NCBI RefSeq assembly: GCF_001676025.1
Contig: NZ_LZFW01000046.1
Span: 124,001-188,000 of the forward strand
Source of the DNA: Vibrio sp. UCD-FRSSP16_30
Lineage (GTDB): Bacteria; Pseudomonadota; Gammaproteobacteria; Enterobacterales; Vibrionaceae
Direction: 5' to 3'
DNA length: 64,000 nt
In this document: piece by piece, positions 25,419 through 34,972 of the stretch
How positions within the stretch are numbered: position 1 is the first letter of the stretch
Layout of the letters: every line of letters starts with the position of its first letter
The notes under the pieces: generated by a model
Databases searched by the model: none
Told to the model about the DNA's origin: nothing
Seen by the model: only the letters and a program-made list of their open reading frames with translations
Program-made: the position numbers and the translations under genes

Positions 25419-26597
25419 TTACTTAAGCATTTGTTTCTTAGCGTCTTCTAGAGCTGCATCAACAGATTGACGGCCATCAACAACGTTCACAATCACGTTT
25501 TTGGCCGATCCCCAGTAAGTGTTCATTTGAGGAATGTTTGGCATGATTTCACCATGTTCCGCACTCGCCATTGTTGCTGCGATGCGAGGATCTGTTGCCA
25601 ATTCTTTTTGGAATGATTTTAGTGCAACCGCGCCCAAAGGCTTATCATTGTTCACTTCACGCAAACCATCATTGGTCAGCAAGTAGTTCTCCAAGAACTC
25701 AACCGCTAGATCTTTGTTTGGAGACGCGGTACTGATACCCGCAGTTAATACACCGACAAATGGTGATGAGTTTTTGCCTTTGAACGTTGGAATGGTGGTC
25801 ACACCATAGTTCACTTTATTGTCATAACCACCCCATGCCCAAGGACCATTAATAGTCAGTGCAACTTCACCTTTAGCAAAAGCTGAATCGGCAATTGAGT
25901 AATCCATATCAGCAGAGATGACTTTCTTCTCAACTAAAGACTTAATAAAGTTCATTGCATCTTTAACGCCAGCTTTATCAATACCGACATCTTTAACATC
26001 GTAGCCTGTTGGCGTGTGCTTAAACGCATAACCACCGTCAGCTGCCATCAATGGCCATGTGAAGTACGGTTCTTTTAGGTTCCACATGATCGCTTTTTTG
26101 CCATCTTTAGCCAGTTTTGCATCAAGGGCTTCAATTTCTTCCCATGTTTTTGGCGGGTTTGGAACTAGGTCTTTATTGTAGATAAGTGCTAGTGATTCTA
26201 TCGCAACAGGATAACCAATAGTCTTGCCTTCAAAATTCACCGCTTCCCACGCAAAATCAACAATGCCTTCTTTGATTTCTTTCGAAGGTTTAATCTCAGC
26301 TAAAAGACCAGCTTGTGCATAGCCACCAAAACGATCGTGCGCCCAGAAAATGATATCAGGACCATCACCAGTTGCCGCTACTTGAGGAAAACGTGACTCT
26401 AGACCATCAGGGTGAGCAACAGTAACTTTAATGCCTGTATCTTCTTCAAAACGTTTACCCACTTCTGCAAGACCGTTGTAGCCTTTGTCTCCGTTGATCC
26501 AGATGGTCAGTTGACCTTCTTGAATCGCTGCGTGAGCACCGAAAGAACCAAGCGCAACTAACGTGCCAAGTGCCACTGTACTTAGGGCTTTTTTCAT
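25419..26597 (-). CDS. malE: Periplasmic maltose-binding protein MalE
   Basis: Periplasmic receptor for maltose and maltodextrins. Signal peptide about residues 1-23 (ALGSFGAHA), mature start '[20 protein letters not shown]' nearly identical in pattern to E. coli MalE. Length is 392 against 396. The 67-bp gap to malF contains a small GC-rich palindrome (GGAGGGGGCAACTCCTCC type, about 25389-25408), a likely mRNA-stabilising or attenuating hairpin that would raise malE over malF. The ATG at 26597 has AAGGA upstream. Confidence 0.95.
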   Translation of the reverse strand: MKKALSTVALGTLVALGSFGAHAAIQEGQLTIWINGDKGYNGLAEVGKRFEEDTGIKVTVAHPDGLESRFPQVAATGDGPDIIFWAHDRFGGYAQAGLLAEIKPSKEIKEGIVDFAWEAVNFEGKTIGYPVAIESLALIYNKDLVPNPPKTWEEIEALDAKLAKDGKKAIMWNLKEPYFTWPLMAADGGYAFKHTPTGYDVKDVGIDKAGVKDAMNFIKSLVEKKVISADMDYSIADSAFAKGEVALTINGPWAWGGYDNKVNYGVTTIPTFKGKNSSPFVGVLTAGISTASPNKDLAVEFLENYLLTNDGLREVNNDKPLGAVALKSFQKELATDPRIAATMASAEHGEIMPNIPQMNTYWGSAKNVIVNVVDGRQSVDAALEDAKKQMLK

Positions 26598-27302
26598 GAG
26601 TTTAATCCTTTTTTATTATTGGTGTAGGGCCATCCAAGATATTCCTGAAAGCCAAATTTCACTATCTATCATCCGCTAGTCGCCTTAAATCATCATCCTC
26701 CTGACTACTACGCCCTATAACAACGCAAGCAAATTCGTGACGAGCCTCTCTCATCGTTGATGATCTCAGTCACAATTCTGTTTTTCTTGTGATGCGAATC
26801 AACACAAATTGACCAATAAAGGAGATATTGATCCAATCAATATTAAAAGCCGATTCTCACCCTCCTCCCCTGCTACTCCCCCTACAAAAAAGTGAATGAG
26901 GAGGATGTTTCTAGAAGCAAAGTTACACAAACTAACAACATCCGAGATATGGATAGCAAGAGCACTTTATCTAACTAATTTGTTGGAATTACATTTTAAA
27001 GTAAGCAAATAGTCACTTTCCTAATGTGCAGAATGATAATCATGATGGGGAACATATTAAGAAAGTGTGGGGAATATTAGCTAACATTCGAAATGGCCAG
27101 GTGATGCGACCAAAAACTATTGATATTAATGACTTTGGGGTCCGTGATTAATAACGATTGCTTTGTGTTCATCACCTTTTTCTTTGCTGTTATCTTAAAA
27201 AGATTATGCACATGACTTCTATTTTCTAGTTTGGCATTCATGGAAAAATGATAACCATAATGAGCGCCAAGTGGTAAAAATTAATGTTGAGGATCAACTG
27301 AA
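26598..27302. promoter_or_regulatory. malE-malK divergent control region with MalT-type boxes
   Basis: 705 bp between divergent malEFG and malK. A perfect MalT box GGGGAGGAGG is on the minus strand at 26861-26870, a close second (GGGGGAGTAG) at 26873-26882, and GGAGGATG cores at about 26694-26703 (minus) and 26899-26906 (plus). TGTGA-N6-TCA at 26788 is a partial CRP site. The layout resembles the E. coli malEp-malKp region. The part from 26940 to 27300 shows no further pattern I can name. Confidence 0.75.
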
Positions 27303-28427
27303 ATGACCAGTGTCACGTTAAAAAATGTATATAAATCCTATGGTGATATCGAGATCTCAAAGAACGTCAATCTAGAGATCAACGACGGAGAATTCGTCGT
27401 ATTCGTAGGGCCATCAGGTTGTGGTAAATCAACACTTCTACGCTGTATTGCAGGTCTTGAAGAGATTACATCTGGTGATCTCTATATTGGCGAGCAACGC
27501 ATGAATGACGTTGAACCTTCCAAGCGTGGCGTGGGGATGGTATTTCAGTCCTACGCACTCTACCCTCACCTCAATCTTTACGACAACATGTCATTTGGCA
27601 TGAAACTGGCTAAAGCTGATAAAACAGAAACAGAAAAGCGTGTTAAACACGTAGCGGACATATTACAACTTACCCATTTGCTAGACCGCCAACCTAAAGC
27701 ACTTTCTGGTGGTCAGCGTCAACGTGTTGCTATTGGGCGTACGCTTGTTTCACAGCCCGAAGTCTTCCTATTAGATGAACCACTATCAAACCTAGATGCT
27801 GCACTGCGCGTTCAAATGCGCAGTGAAATCACCAAGCTTCAACGACAACTGGGTTGTACCATGATCTATGTTACCCATGATCAGGTGGAAGCAATGACTA
27901 TGGCCGATAAAATCGTAGTACTTGATGGCGGTTATGTCTCTCAAGTCGGTCGACCTTTAGATCTATATCACTACCCACAAAATCGCTTTGTAGCAGGGTT
28001 TATAGGTTCTCCTAAAATGAATTTTATTAGCGTGCACGCTATTGAAACATCATCAACACACGTCAAAGTAGAACTAGAAAATAAAGTAGCGTTCAATATT
28101 CCTGTTGACGGCACAACCGTCAATGTAGGGGATCGTATGTCATTAGGTATTCGCCCTGAACACTTACTGATGTCAGACTCTTCTGAAGCAACAATTTCAG
28201 GTGAAGTGACTATTGTTGAGAAATTAGGACTAGAGACTCAGGTTTACCTATCGGTTGAAAGTGCAGATACCGATATTAACTTCCGTCAACCAGATACCTT
28301 AGAAGTGGCACCAGGCGATCACTACTCCATTGGTATTGACCCAAAACGATGCCACCTATTCCATGATGATGGTCGCGCCTGTCGCCGATTACACCAAGAA
28401 ATTGGTGCTACAATCCCCCCTGCTTAA
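27303..28427 (+). CDS. malK: Maltose ABC transporter ATPase MalK
   Basis: Cytoplasmic ATPase driving maltose import. Walker A 'GPSGCGKST' near residue 36, signature '[13 protein letters not shown]', Walker B '[13 protein letters not shown]' and the switch histidine in '[11 protein letters not shown]'. After the nucleotide-binding domain comes the regulatory OB-fold domain (about 240-374) that in E. coli binds MalT and EIIA-Glc. Length is 374 against 371. It stands alone on the plus strand, divergent from malEFG; no lamB follows, and a terminator ends the transcript. Confidence 0.95.
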   Translation: MTSVTLKNVYKSYGDIEISKNVNLEINDGEFVVFVGPSGCGKSTLLRCIAGLEEITSGDLYIGEQRMNDVEPSKRGVGMVFQSYALYPHLNLYDNMSFGMKLAKADKTETEKRVKHVADILQLTHLLDRQPKALSGGQRQRVAIGRTLVSQPEVFLLDEPLSNLDAALRVQMRSEITKLQRQLGCTMIYVTHDQVEAMTMADKIVVLDGGYVSQVGRPLDLYHYPQNRFVAGFIGSPKMNFISVHAIETSSTHVKVELENKVAFNIPVDGTTVNVGDRMSLGIRPEHLLMSDSSEATISGEVTIVEKLGLETQVYLSVESADTDINFRQPDTLEVAPGDHYSIGIDPKRCHLFHDDGRACRRLHQEIGATIPPA

Positions 28428-28441
28428 TTGAAGCTATTACC

Positions 28442-28485
28442 AAAAAAAAGAAGGCGAGCTTAAACAGCTCGCCTTCTTCGTTTTT
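28442..28485. terminator. malK terminator
   Basis: Perfect stem GAAGGCGAGCT / AGCTCGCCTTC with an A run before and CGTTTTT after. It can also serve the convergent gene at 28523. Confidence 0.9.
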
Positions 28486-28522
28486 ATACAACTGATTAAA
28501 TCTGCTTATACCATATATGATA

Positions 28523-28723
28523 TTAATGAATTGGCGCTTCATTTTTTGCGTAGAACTTACCAAAGTATTGCTCAAGCACTTCTGGTGTTAACTCACCCGC
28601 TTCTTCAAGTTTTTTAAGCTCTGCGGCTATTTGCTTTTGCTCTTCGATAGATGGCAGTTGTTGCTCCGGCTGATCTTCAGCCTCTGCAGCCATTGCTTCT
28701 AAGTCTTTTTCGAAATCACTCAC
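28523..28723 (-). CDS. Small acidic hypothetical protein (66 aa)
   Basis: Very acidic, predicted helical peptide (MSDFEKDLEAMAAEAEDQ, then EEQKQIAAELKKLEEAGELT and 'EVLEQYFGKFYAK'). No signal or membrane segment. A good AGGT-type site precedes the ATG. It resembles short conserved Vibrio proteins of unknown function; it sits between malK and the pst operon with its own transcript. Confidence 0.65.
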   Translation of the reverse strand: MSDFEKDLEAMAAEAEDQPEQQLPSIEEQKQIAAELKKLEEAGELTPEVLEQYFGKFYAKNEAPIH

Positions 28724-28803
28724 TGTACATACCTCATATCTAAACTAATCCGAGTTTACTTAGGCTGCATTAGAAGGTCAATCTAACGATAACTAAGGAA
28801 ACG

Positions 28804-28835
28804 CAAAAAAGCCCCTCTATGAAAGAGGGGCAAAA
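28804..28835 (-). terminator. Terminator of the pst operon
   Basis: On the minus strand GCCCCTCTTTCATAGAGGGG-C is followed by TTTTTT. It lies 60 bp after the pstB stop codon. Confidence 0.9.
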
Positions 28836-28893
28836 GTCCATCGCTTATTATTATAGTTAATTTTGTTTCAAAACAGCGCGATTAATCGAAGGA

Positions 28894-29643
28894 TTAACCA
28901 AAGTCGCCATTAACGTAACCCTGAGTGCGATCATCTCTTGGGTTGCTGAATATTACGGGTGTTTCATCATGCTCAACTAACTCTCCCATAAGGAAGAAAG
29001 CAGTGCGGTCCGAAATACGACGCGCCTGAGCCATTGAGTGCGTCACGATAACGATGGTGTAATCTTTCTTAAGATCTTCCATCAGTTCTTCAATTTTATG
29101 TGTTGCAATTGGATCAAGTGCCGAAGTTGGTTCATCCATCAAAATGACATCTGGCTCCATTGCGATAGTACGTGCAATACATAGACGCTGCTGCTGACCA
29201 CCAGACAAACCAAACGCATGTGATTTAAGACGATCTTTTACTTCATCCCAAAGTGCTGCGCCGCGCAGAGAATTTTCGACAACAGAATCAATGTGTTTTT
29301 TATCTTTAATACCTTGAGCACGAAGGCCATAAGCCACGTTTTCGTAGATACTCATTGGGAACGGGTTTGGTTTTTGAAATACCATACCGACTTTAATACG
29401 CAGATCGGCTACATCAATATTGCCGTAAATATCTTGGCCATCCATTTCAACTAGACCTTCGATTTTTACACCTTCAATCAGGTCATTCATACGGTTTAAA
29501 CAACGCAATAGCGTCGATTTACCGCAGCCTGAAGGCCCGATTAATGCTGTTACTTGGCGTAGAGGAATAGGCAAGTTAATGCTTTTTAGTGCTTTGTTTT
29601 CGCCGTAATAAAGATCTAGGTTTTCGATAGTAAATTTGTTCAT
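28894..29643 (-). CDS. pstB: Phosphate ABC transporter ATPase PstB
   Basis: Cytoplasmic ATPase of the high-affinity phosphate importer PstSCAB. Walker A '[19 protein letters not shown]', the PstB-specific '[21 protein letters not shown]', signature '[16 protein letters not shown]' and Walker B '[13 protein letters not shown]'. 249 residues is slightly shorter than E. coli PstB (257). Last gene of pstSCAB; phoU, next in E. coli, is absent here and a terminator follows, so phosphate signalling through PhoU must be encoded elsewhere. Confidence 0.95.
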   Translation of the reverse strand: MNKFTIENLDLYYGENKALKSINLPIPLRQVTALIGPSGCGKSTLLRCLNRMNDLIEGVKIEGLVEMDGQDIYGNIDVADLRIKVGMVFQKPNPFPMSIYENVAYGLRAQGIKDKKHIDSVVENSLRGAALWDEVKDRLKSHAFGLSGGQQQRLCIARTIAMEPDVILMDEPTSALDPIATHKIEELMEDLKKDYTIVIVTHSMAQARRISDRTAFFLMGELVEHDETPVIFSNPRDDRTQGYVNGDFG

Positions 29644-29683
29644 TTTATGTGTCTCTTAAATTCTTTGAGTCTATCAGCTGCAA

Positions 29684-30547
29684 TTAGTAAGTTGCTTTAT
29701 TAAAGCGGCTAGCGATAAGTTTGGTTAACGTATTAATTAGCAGAACAACCACAATCAGTACTGTTGCTGTACCGTACGCTTGGTTCCACTCATCAATCGT
29801 AAATAGCTCTGTTGTTAACTTATATAGGTGAACGGTTAATGTACGACCCGAATCCAATAATGATTCTGGGATACGCGCAACCATACCTGCAGTCAAGAAC
29901 ACGGGTGCTGACTCACCAATGACACGACCGATACTTAAGATAACAGAAGTCAAAATACCTGGCATTGCACTTGGTAAAATCAAGCGCCAAATGGTGTAGA
30001 TTCTTGAAGAACCTAAAGCATAAGAACCTTCACGGAAAGTTTGAGGAACCGCCATTAGTGCTTCTTCCGTTGCACGGATAATCACTGGCAGAATCAAAAT
30101 ACTTAACGTTAGTGCACCCGACAGAATAGAGAAGCCTAATCCAAGGATGGTCACAAAGAAGGTCATACCAAACAGACCAAAGATAATAGACGGGATACCC
30201 GCCAATGATTCAGTACAAAAACGAATCACTTTAACGAACTTACTACCTACTTTTGCATACTCTGTAAGATAGATAGCCGTCATGATGCCCAATGGCGCCG
30301 CAATCGATATTGAAGCGATAACCATATAAACCGTCGAAACGATCATTGGGAAAATACCCTGAGAATCACCGGTACGAGTATAGTCACCCGTGACGAAATC
30401 CCAGTTCACAAATTGCAAACCATTCGACAAAATGTACCAGATTATCCAGAACAAAAAGCCCACAGTTAAACCAGCAGATAGCCATACAAATGCACTAAGC
30501 AAATGATCTTTACGCTGGCGAGATTTTTTAAGTTTTACTGTATCCAT
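29684..30547 (-). CDS. pstA: Phosphate ABC transporter permease PstA
   Basis: Inner-membrane permease with about six helices and the ATPase-contact loop 'TFREGSYALGSSRIYTIWRL'. 287 residues, near E. coli PstA (296). It starts five bases after the pstC stop and lies 40 bp before pstB, so it is co-transcribed and probably translationally coupled to pstC. Confidence 0.93.
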   Translation of the reverse strand: MDTVKLKKSRQRKDHLLSAFVWLSAGLTVGFLFWIIWYILSNGLQFVNWDFVTGDYTRTGDSQGIFPMIVSTVYMVIASISIAAPLGIMTAIYLTEYAKVGSKFVKVIRFCTESLAGIPSIIFGLFGMTFFVTILGLGFSILSGALTLSILILPVIIRATEEALMAVPQTFREGSYALGSSRIYTIWRLILPSAMPGILTSVILSIGRVIGESAPVFLTAGMVARIPESLLDSGRTLTVHLYKLTTELFTIDEWNQAYGTATVLIVVVLLINTLTKLIASRFNKATY

Positions 30548-30552
30548 GACTC

Positions 30553-31464
30553 TTATCTCGCTTTTTGACGGTTAAGGTACAATAGAGCACCGTTTAACAT
30601 CATGATGAAGACCAGCAGTACAACACCAGTCGCATACAAGGCATTGGCGTGAATGCCACTTGCGTAAGACATTTCAATGGCGATATTGGCGGTTAGTGTA
30701 CGCGCAGCATCAAGCAGCCCTTCTGGCATCGCTGGGGCATTACCCATCACCATGATAATCGCCATCGTTTCACCCAATGCTCGGCCGATACCCAAGATAA
30801 CGCCAGTCATAATGCCTGAACGAGCCGCTGGAACGAGAAGTTTAAAGATGGTGTAAATTTTTGAAGCGCCGAGTGCAAGAGAGCCTTCTTTATAAGTACG
30901 AGGCACTGCGCGAATTGACGTTTCAGACACGGTAATGACCGTTGGCAAGATCATCACACCAAGCACGATAATACCGGCAAGGATCGTATTACCCGCAGGC
31001 ACATCAAAGATGTTTTGAATCAGCGGTACAATAATAACCAAACCAAAAAAGCCATAAACGACCGACGGGATACCAGCCAGTAGCTCAATTGCAGGACGAA
31101 TGATATTCGCCACACGCTTTGGCGCAATTTCGGCAATAAAGATGGCGGTCAATACGCCAACCGGCACACCAAATAGAACTGCGCCTAAGGTGGAGACTAA
31201 TGAGGCCACAATCATTGTTGCTACACCGTATAACGCAGGTGGCAACCAATTTTGCCCCATAACAATACCGCTAACGCCTGCTACTTGAAATGCAGGGATA
31301 CTCTCTTTAACGATGAAGTAAGCGATAATGGCTAGAGAAACAATACCAATAACTGCGCTGGACAAGAACAATCCGTGAAAGATTCGCTCTCTCCAGTCAA
31401 CGCCACGGGCTTCTCTTAATGAAGAAGAAGCAAAAGCCGGAGCTTGAACATTGTCATTTTTCAT
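30553..31464 (-). CDS. pstC: Phosphate ABC transporter permease PstC
   Basis: Inner-membrane permease partner of PstA, with 'TYKEGSLALGASKIYTIFKL' as its ATPase-contact loop and about six membrane helices. The ATG at 31464 gives MKNDNVQAPAF; a GTG at 31476 is an alternative, and neither has a clear ribosome binding site. About 303 residues, near the E. coli length of 319. It is separated from pstS by 121 bp carrying a terminator-like hairpin. Confidence 0.93.
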   Translation of the reverse strand: MKNDNVQAPAFASSSLREARGVDWRERIFHGLFLSSAVIGIVSLAIIAYFIVKESIPAFQVAGVSGIVMGQNWLPPALYGVATMIVASLVSTLGAVLFGVPVGVLTAIFIAEIAPKRVANIIRPAIELLAGIPSVVYGFFGLVIIVPLIQNIFDVPAGNTILAGIIVLGVMILPTVITVSETSIRAVPRTYKEGSLALGASKIYTIFKLLVPAARSGIMTGVILGIGRALGETMAIIMVMGNAPAMPEGLLDAARTLTANIAIEMSYASGIHANALYATGVVLLVFIMMLNGALLYLNRQKAR

Positions 31465-31540
31465 TGAAAAATTCACTATTAATTTGCGATGGTAAATCTA
31501 AATACGCACTAAGCCCAATTAAATAAAGTGGGATGCATGG

Positions 31541-31570
31541 AAAAGCTCAGCCTTCGCAGGCTGAGCAAAA
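31541..31570 (-). terminator. Intra-operon attenuator between pstS and pstC
   Basis: Stem TGCTCAGCC/GGCTGAGC with a TGCGAA-type loop, followed on the minus strand by TTTT. Placed 16 bp after the pstS stop, it would end most transcripts and leave the binding protein in excess over the permease, as is common for ABC importer operons. Confidence 0.8.
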
Positions 31571-31585
31571 TTTCAATTTTTTCTA

Positions 31586-32407
31586 TTACTTAGCAGAGAT
31601 GTAACCTTTGCTTGATACTAGTTCTTGTGCATCAGCAGATTGCATCCACTCTAGGAACTTGTGAGTTTCAGCAGAAGCGTTAGCTTCTTTGTAAAGTACT
31701 AGGAATGGACGAGCTACTTTGTAAGAGCCGTTCTGAACGTTTGCTACAGAAGCGGCTGCATTATCAATTGCTACTGCGTTAACAGTGCTATCAACAGTAC
31801 CTAGAGAGATGTAGCCAATTGCGTATGGGTTTGAAGCAACTTGAGTTTTAAGTGCGCCGTTACCGTTTGCAACTTGTGCACGTTGAGAGATTGCCGATAC
31901 AGTAATATCGTTAATCTTCATTTTAAGGCCCATGATGTCTTCGAAAGCACCACGAGTACCAGAAGCTGTGTCACGAGTTACTGTAACGATAGGCTTGTTT
32001 TCGCCACCAACTTGTTTCCAGTTTGAGATTTCGCCTTTGTAGATACCTTTAACTTGCTCAGAAGTTAGGTTGTTCACAGCGTTTGCTGGGTTAACCACAA
32101 CTGCGATACCGTCAAGTGCGATAGTCAATTCTTTAAGAGCAGGCTCTTTTTCAGAATCTTTAAGGTTACGAGAAGACATGCCTAGGTTTGCTGTACCGCT
32201 TTTAGCCGCACGAACACCAGCTGAAGAGCCAGGGCCTTGAACTTCGATAAATACGTTGCTGTTAGACTTCATGTAAGTTTCAGAGAAAACTTCCATCAAT
32301 GGAGTGACACTACTTGAACCAACTGTAGAGATAGTCTCTTTAGCAACTGCTGGGGTCATTGTTAGTGCGCCTAGAAGTGCTACTGCACCGATTACTGTCT
32401 TTTTCAT
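31586..32407 (-). CDS. pstS: Periplasmic phosphate-binding protein PstS
   Basis: Periplasmic phosphate receptor, 273 residues. Signal peptide MKKTVIGAVALLGALTMTPA VA, mature part opening 'KETISTVGSSSVTPLMEVF', with phosphate-binding 'GSSSVTP' and 'TRDTASGTRGAFED' segments. This shorter form is the PstS type common in Vibrio and Pseudomonas rather than the E. coli type (346). The ATG at 32407 has AAGGA seven bases upstream; an in-frame ATG at 32437 would add a non-signal leader. It heads pstSCAB. Confidence 0.93.
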   Translation of the reverse strand: MKKTVIGAVALLGALTMTPAVAKETISTVGSSSVTPLMEVFSETYMKSNSNVFIEVQGPGSSAGVRAAKSGTANLGMSSRNLKDSEKEPALKELTIALDGIAVVVNPANAVNNLTSEQVKGIYKGEISNWKQVGGENKPIVTVTRDTASGTRGAFEDIMGLKMKINDITVSAISQRAQVANGNGALKTQVASNPYAIGYISLGTVDSTVNAVAIDNAAASVANVQNGSYKVARPFLVLYKEANASAETHKFLEWMQSADAQELVSSKGYISAK

Positions 32408-32923
32408 CTGTTTGTCCTTAATGGGAATCACTGTCACGACATTTGTATGTCGTTCGTTTGTTTAGTTGACGAGGGACACTTTAAGGGTGTTGTATGACAC
32501 TTATGTTTCAGAACTTTTAAAGGTAAATGACAATTTGATTGGGACTTTCAGTTTGAAACGATATCGACAACCGTCAAAATGGCATGACTAAGATTAGGAG
32601 GGATGGCTTTTTTATGTATTAGCCACAATAAGCACTCTCACAAAACAACAAGATTAACACTATAAGTATCAATAAGTTAACTAGCAAGAACCACGGTAAA
32701 CTTAGTAGTGAACGCCATTCTAATTCTTATCTTTCATTGCCAATATGATTGAACAATGAAGTCTATTTTGGCTTTTATTGCATACGATTTATTACAAAAT
32801 GACATTGTCATAAACCTTCGAAAAACACTTAAAATTAATTCTAATTATTTCTTTTCTTAAGAAAAACAACGGGATTCCGCCACTATAGACTGGTCAGAAG
32901 ATTGAATATCTAAAATTAAGGCA
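32408..32923. other. Intergenic region upstream of pstS
   Basis: About 516 bp between the divergently read DEAD-box terminator and pstS. Two TGTCAT half-sites (minus strand, near 32491-32497 and 32527-32533) could be parts of Pho boxes, but the direct-repeat spacing is poor. No gene or RNA is evident. Confidence 0.4.
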
Positions 32924-32960
32924 TAAAAAAAGCGAAGAACTCAGTCTTCGCTTTTTAAAA
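32924..32960 (-). terminator. Terminator of the DEAD-box helicase gene
   Basis: Stem AAAAGCGAAGACTGA / CTTCGCTTTTTTT type (arms AGCGAAGA and TCTTCGCT) with T run on the minus strand, 12 bp after the helicase stop. Confidence 0.88.
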
Positions 32961-32971
32961 ATTAGTGTGAA

Positions 32972-34306
32972 TTAATCATCACTGTCCACTTTAGGTGGCG
33001 TTTTCTTCTTAGGAATGAATACCGCATCCCCAACGGCCACATTGGTGTGGAATGTTTTGTCGCGTCTAACTTGCTTCTTAACAGCTTTCTTCGGTGCGGC
33101 TGATTTTTTAGCAGTTTGAGCACCTTTACCACGATAGACCGGTTTTTTAGGCTTAATGCCTTTGAACTTACCTTTAAGACCTTCTAGCACATCAAATGAT
33201 AAGTCTTGTTGTAAGAAGCTCTCCACACGCTTAAAGCTATCCCAATCTTTAGGGCCAACTAATGATAATGCCGTTCCTTTGTTACCTGCACGGCCTGTAC
33301 GACCGACTCGATGCACGTACTCTTCGGTATGTTTTGGCATATCAAAGTTAATCACGTGTGAAACGTTCGCGATATCGATACCTCGAGAGGCAATATCGGT
33401 TGTGACCAAAATTTTAAATACCGTACGCTCAAACTGACTCATAATCGTATTACGCTGAGTTTGAGTTAAACCTCCGCTCAATGCGACGGCTTTCAATTGT
33501 TTCTTATTAAGCTCTGCGGTCAAACGCTCGGTATCTGAACGGGTCGCAGTAAAAATCATTATCTGATTGTAATCCGCTTCATCAATAATACGATTCAGTA
33601 GCGCTTCTTTATGATCAAGGTGGTCACAAAGATAGAATTTCTGTTCAATATCAGTGTGATGAGCATTGCCACTGTCTATAGAGATACGTTTAGGGTTATT
33701 AAGCATCTCCATTGCCATATCATGCACTTCGGCGTGATCAAGGGTTGCAGAGAACATCAACGTTTGACGGCGGCGGTGTTTCGCTAAGCTATGAATACGG
33801 CGAAGTTCAGGTGCAAAACCTAAATCCAGCATTCTATCGGCTTCATCTAAAACCAGCGTATCAAGCCCATCAAGGAACAGTGAACGATGCTCTAGGTGAT
33901 CGGCTAAACGTCCCGGCGTTGCCACGATAAAACGAGGGTATTTACGCAATGCTTTAACTTGATCGTTAAAGTTTTCACCACCGACGATTAAAGTTGCCGT
34001 GTAAGACAGTCCGCCTAACATGGTACGCAGCTCGTTATACACTTGGCGAGCCAATTCACGAGTAGGCGCTAAAATAACACCGCGAGGATCCTTGGCTGAG
34101 AATGCTTTGTTTTTAAGAGATCTATGCAGCATAGGCAAAACAAATGCCAAAGTTTTACCAGAACCAGTTTTAGACGACGCTAGTAAATCCTTACCAGCCA
34201 ACGCGACAGGGATTGCCTGTTGCTGAATTTCGGTCGCACTCTTAAATGAGTAGTGATCCAAATTCTTCATTAAACGATTGTCTAAACCTAATTCTCTAAA
34301 CTTCAA
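32972..34306 (-). CDS. DEAD-box RNA helicase (RhlE/SrmB-like)
   Basis: Cytoplasmic ATP-dependent RNA helicase of 444 residues. Q motif 'FKSATEIQQQAIPVALAGKD', Walker A 'SSKTGSGKT', PTRELA, 'VLDEADRMLDLGF', SAT, and 'HRVGRTGRAG'. The C-terminal tail from about residue 375 is Lys-rich and disordered (KKPVYRGKGAQTAKK), a non-specific RNA-binding tail as in RhlE and SrmB; the DbpA-type RNA-binding domain is absent. The precise subfamily is uncertain. Monocistronic with its own terminator; likely roles are ribosome assembly or mRNA turnover, especially in the cold. Confidence 0.9.
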   Translation of the reverse strand: MKFRELGLDNRLMKNLDHYSFKSATEIQQQAIPVALAGKDLLASSKTGSGKTLAFVLPMLHRSLKNKAFSAKDPRGVILAPTRELARQVYNELRTMLGGLSYTATLIVGGENFNDQVKALRKYPRFIVATPGRLADHLEHRSLFLDGLDTLVLDEADRMLDLGFAPELRRIHSLAKHRRRQTLMFSATLDHAEVHDMAMEMLNNPKRISIDSGNAHHTDIEQKFYLCDHLDHKEALLNRIIDEADYNQIMIFTATRSDTERLTAELNKKQLKAVALSGGLTQTQRNTIMSQFERTVFKILVTTDIASRGIDIANVSHVINFDMPKHTEEYVHRVGRTGRAGNKGTALSLVGPKDWDSFKRVESFLQQDLSFDVLEGLKGKFKGIKPKKPVYRGKGAQTAKKSAAPKKAVKKQVRRDKTFHTNVAVGDAVFIPKKKTPPKVDSDD

Positions 34307-34569
34307 AGTCTTCTCCTAAAACGGGGGTTAGCCTGTTTTCTGTCTACTCAAAATTCGGACAGATAAAACACGCTATATAAAAATCTGGCTAATAATACCC
34401 TACTTACCCACTCAGATCACAAAATATCCACTGATAAACCTTTAAATGAAGCGCCATATGCAGACAGTCACCTAATTTCTGTAAATTATTCGAACATATT
34501 TTGTTCTGCGTCTACACTATTTAAGCCAACAGAAATAAGTGGCATTACTAAAAGAATCAGGGAGTTCGT

Positions 34570-34854
34570 ATGAATAATAAGTTTTTACTCGCAGCAGGGG
34601 TTAGCTCAGTTTTATTATTAGCGGGTTGTGCTTCAGGTCCAGATGAAGAAACAACCGCTAAAATGGCAGACACTGATGCTAGAGTTTCTCAGCTAGAACA
34701 AGATTTGGCAGCGCTGAAAGCAGAACATGAGAAAGACTCTGCTGACAACAAAGCAACGGCAATGCAAGCTAAAGAAGCGGCAATGGCAGCACAAGATGAG
34801 TCAGCACGTGCTAACGAACGCCTAGATAACGTAGCTCAGTCGTACACTAAGTAG
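34570..34854 (+). CDS. lpp: Murein lipoprotein Lpp (Braun-type)
   Basis: Small abundant outer-membrane lipoprotein that can be covalently tied to peptidoglycan. Lipobox LLAGC with lipid at Cys20. The mature part is a heptad-repeat coiled coil (ADTDARVSQLEQDLAALKAE, then NKATAMQAKEAAMAAQ). The C-terminus ends SYTK; the final lysine (Lys94) is the residue that L,D-transpeptidases join to diaminopimelate. GGGAG precedes the ATG. It is longer than E. coli Lpp (78), in keeping with Vibrio homologues. A convergent L,D-transpeptidase gene lies 118 bp downstream. Confidence 0.92.
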   Translation: MNNKFLLAAGVSSVLLLAGCASGPDEETTAKMADTDARVSQLEQDLAALKAEHEKDSADNKATAMQAKEAAMAAQDESARANERLDNVAQSYTK

Positions 34855-34873
34855 TTTCACTATACTCTAATTT

Positions 34874-34906
34874 TAAAAGCCAGCTTTTAGCTGGCTTTTT
34901 GTTTTG
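34874..34906 (+). terminator. lpp terminator
   Basis: Stem AAAAGCCAGCT / AGCTGGCTTTTT with loop TTT, about 20 bp after the lpp stop codon, as expected for a highly expressed short transcript. Confidence 0.92.
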
Positions 34907-34972
34907 TACTCAAACAGTAAATATTATATCAATCACCGTAAGATCATTTTCAGAAATTTACTACGATTGATA

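Noticed and set aside
26788..26803. CRP site in the mal control region
   Set aside because: Only the left half TGTGA is good; the right half is TCAAC, so it is mentioned but not listed as a separate site.
32480..32540. Pho boxes before pstS
   Set aside because: Two TGTCAT half-sites are present, but not in the 11-bp direct-repeat arrangement expected for PhoB.
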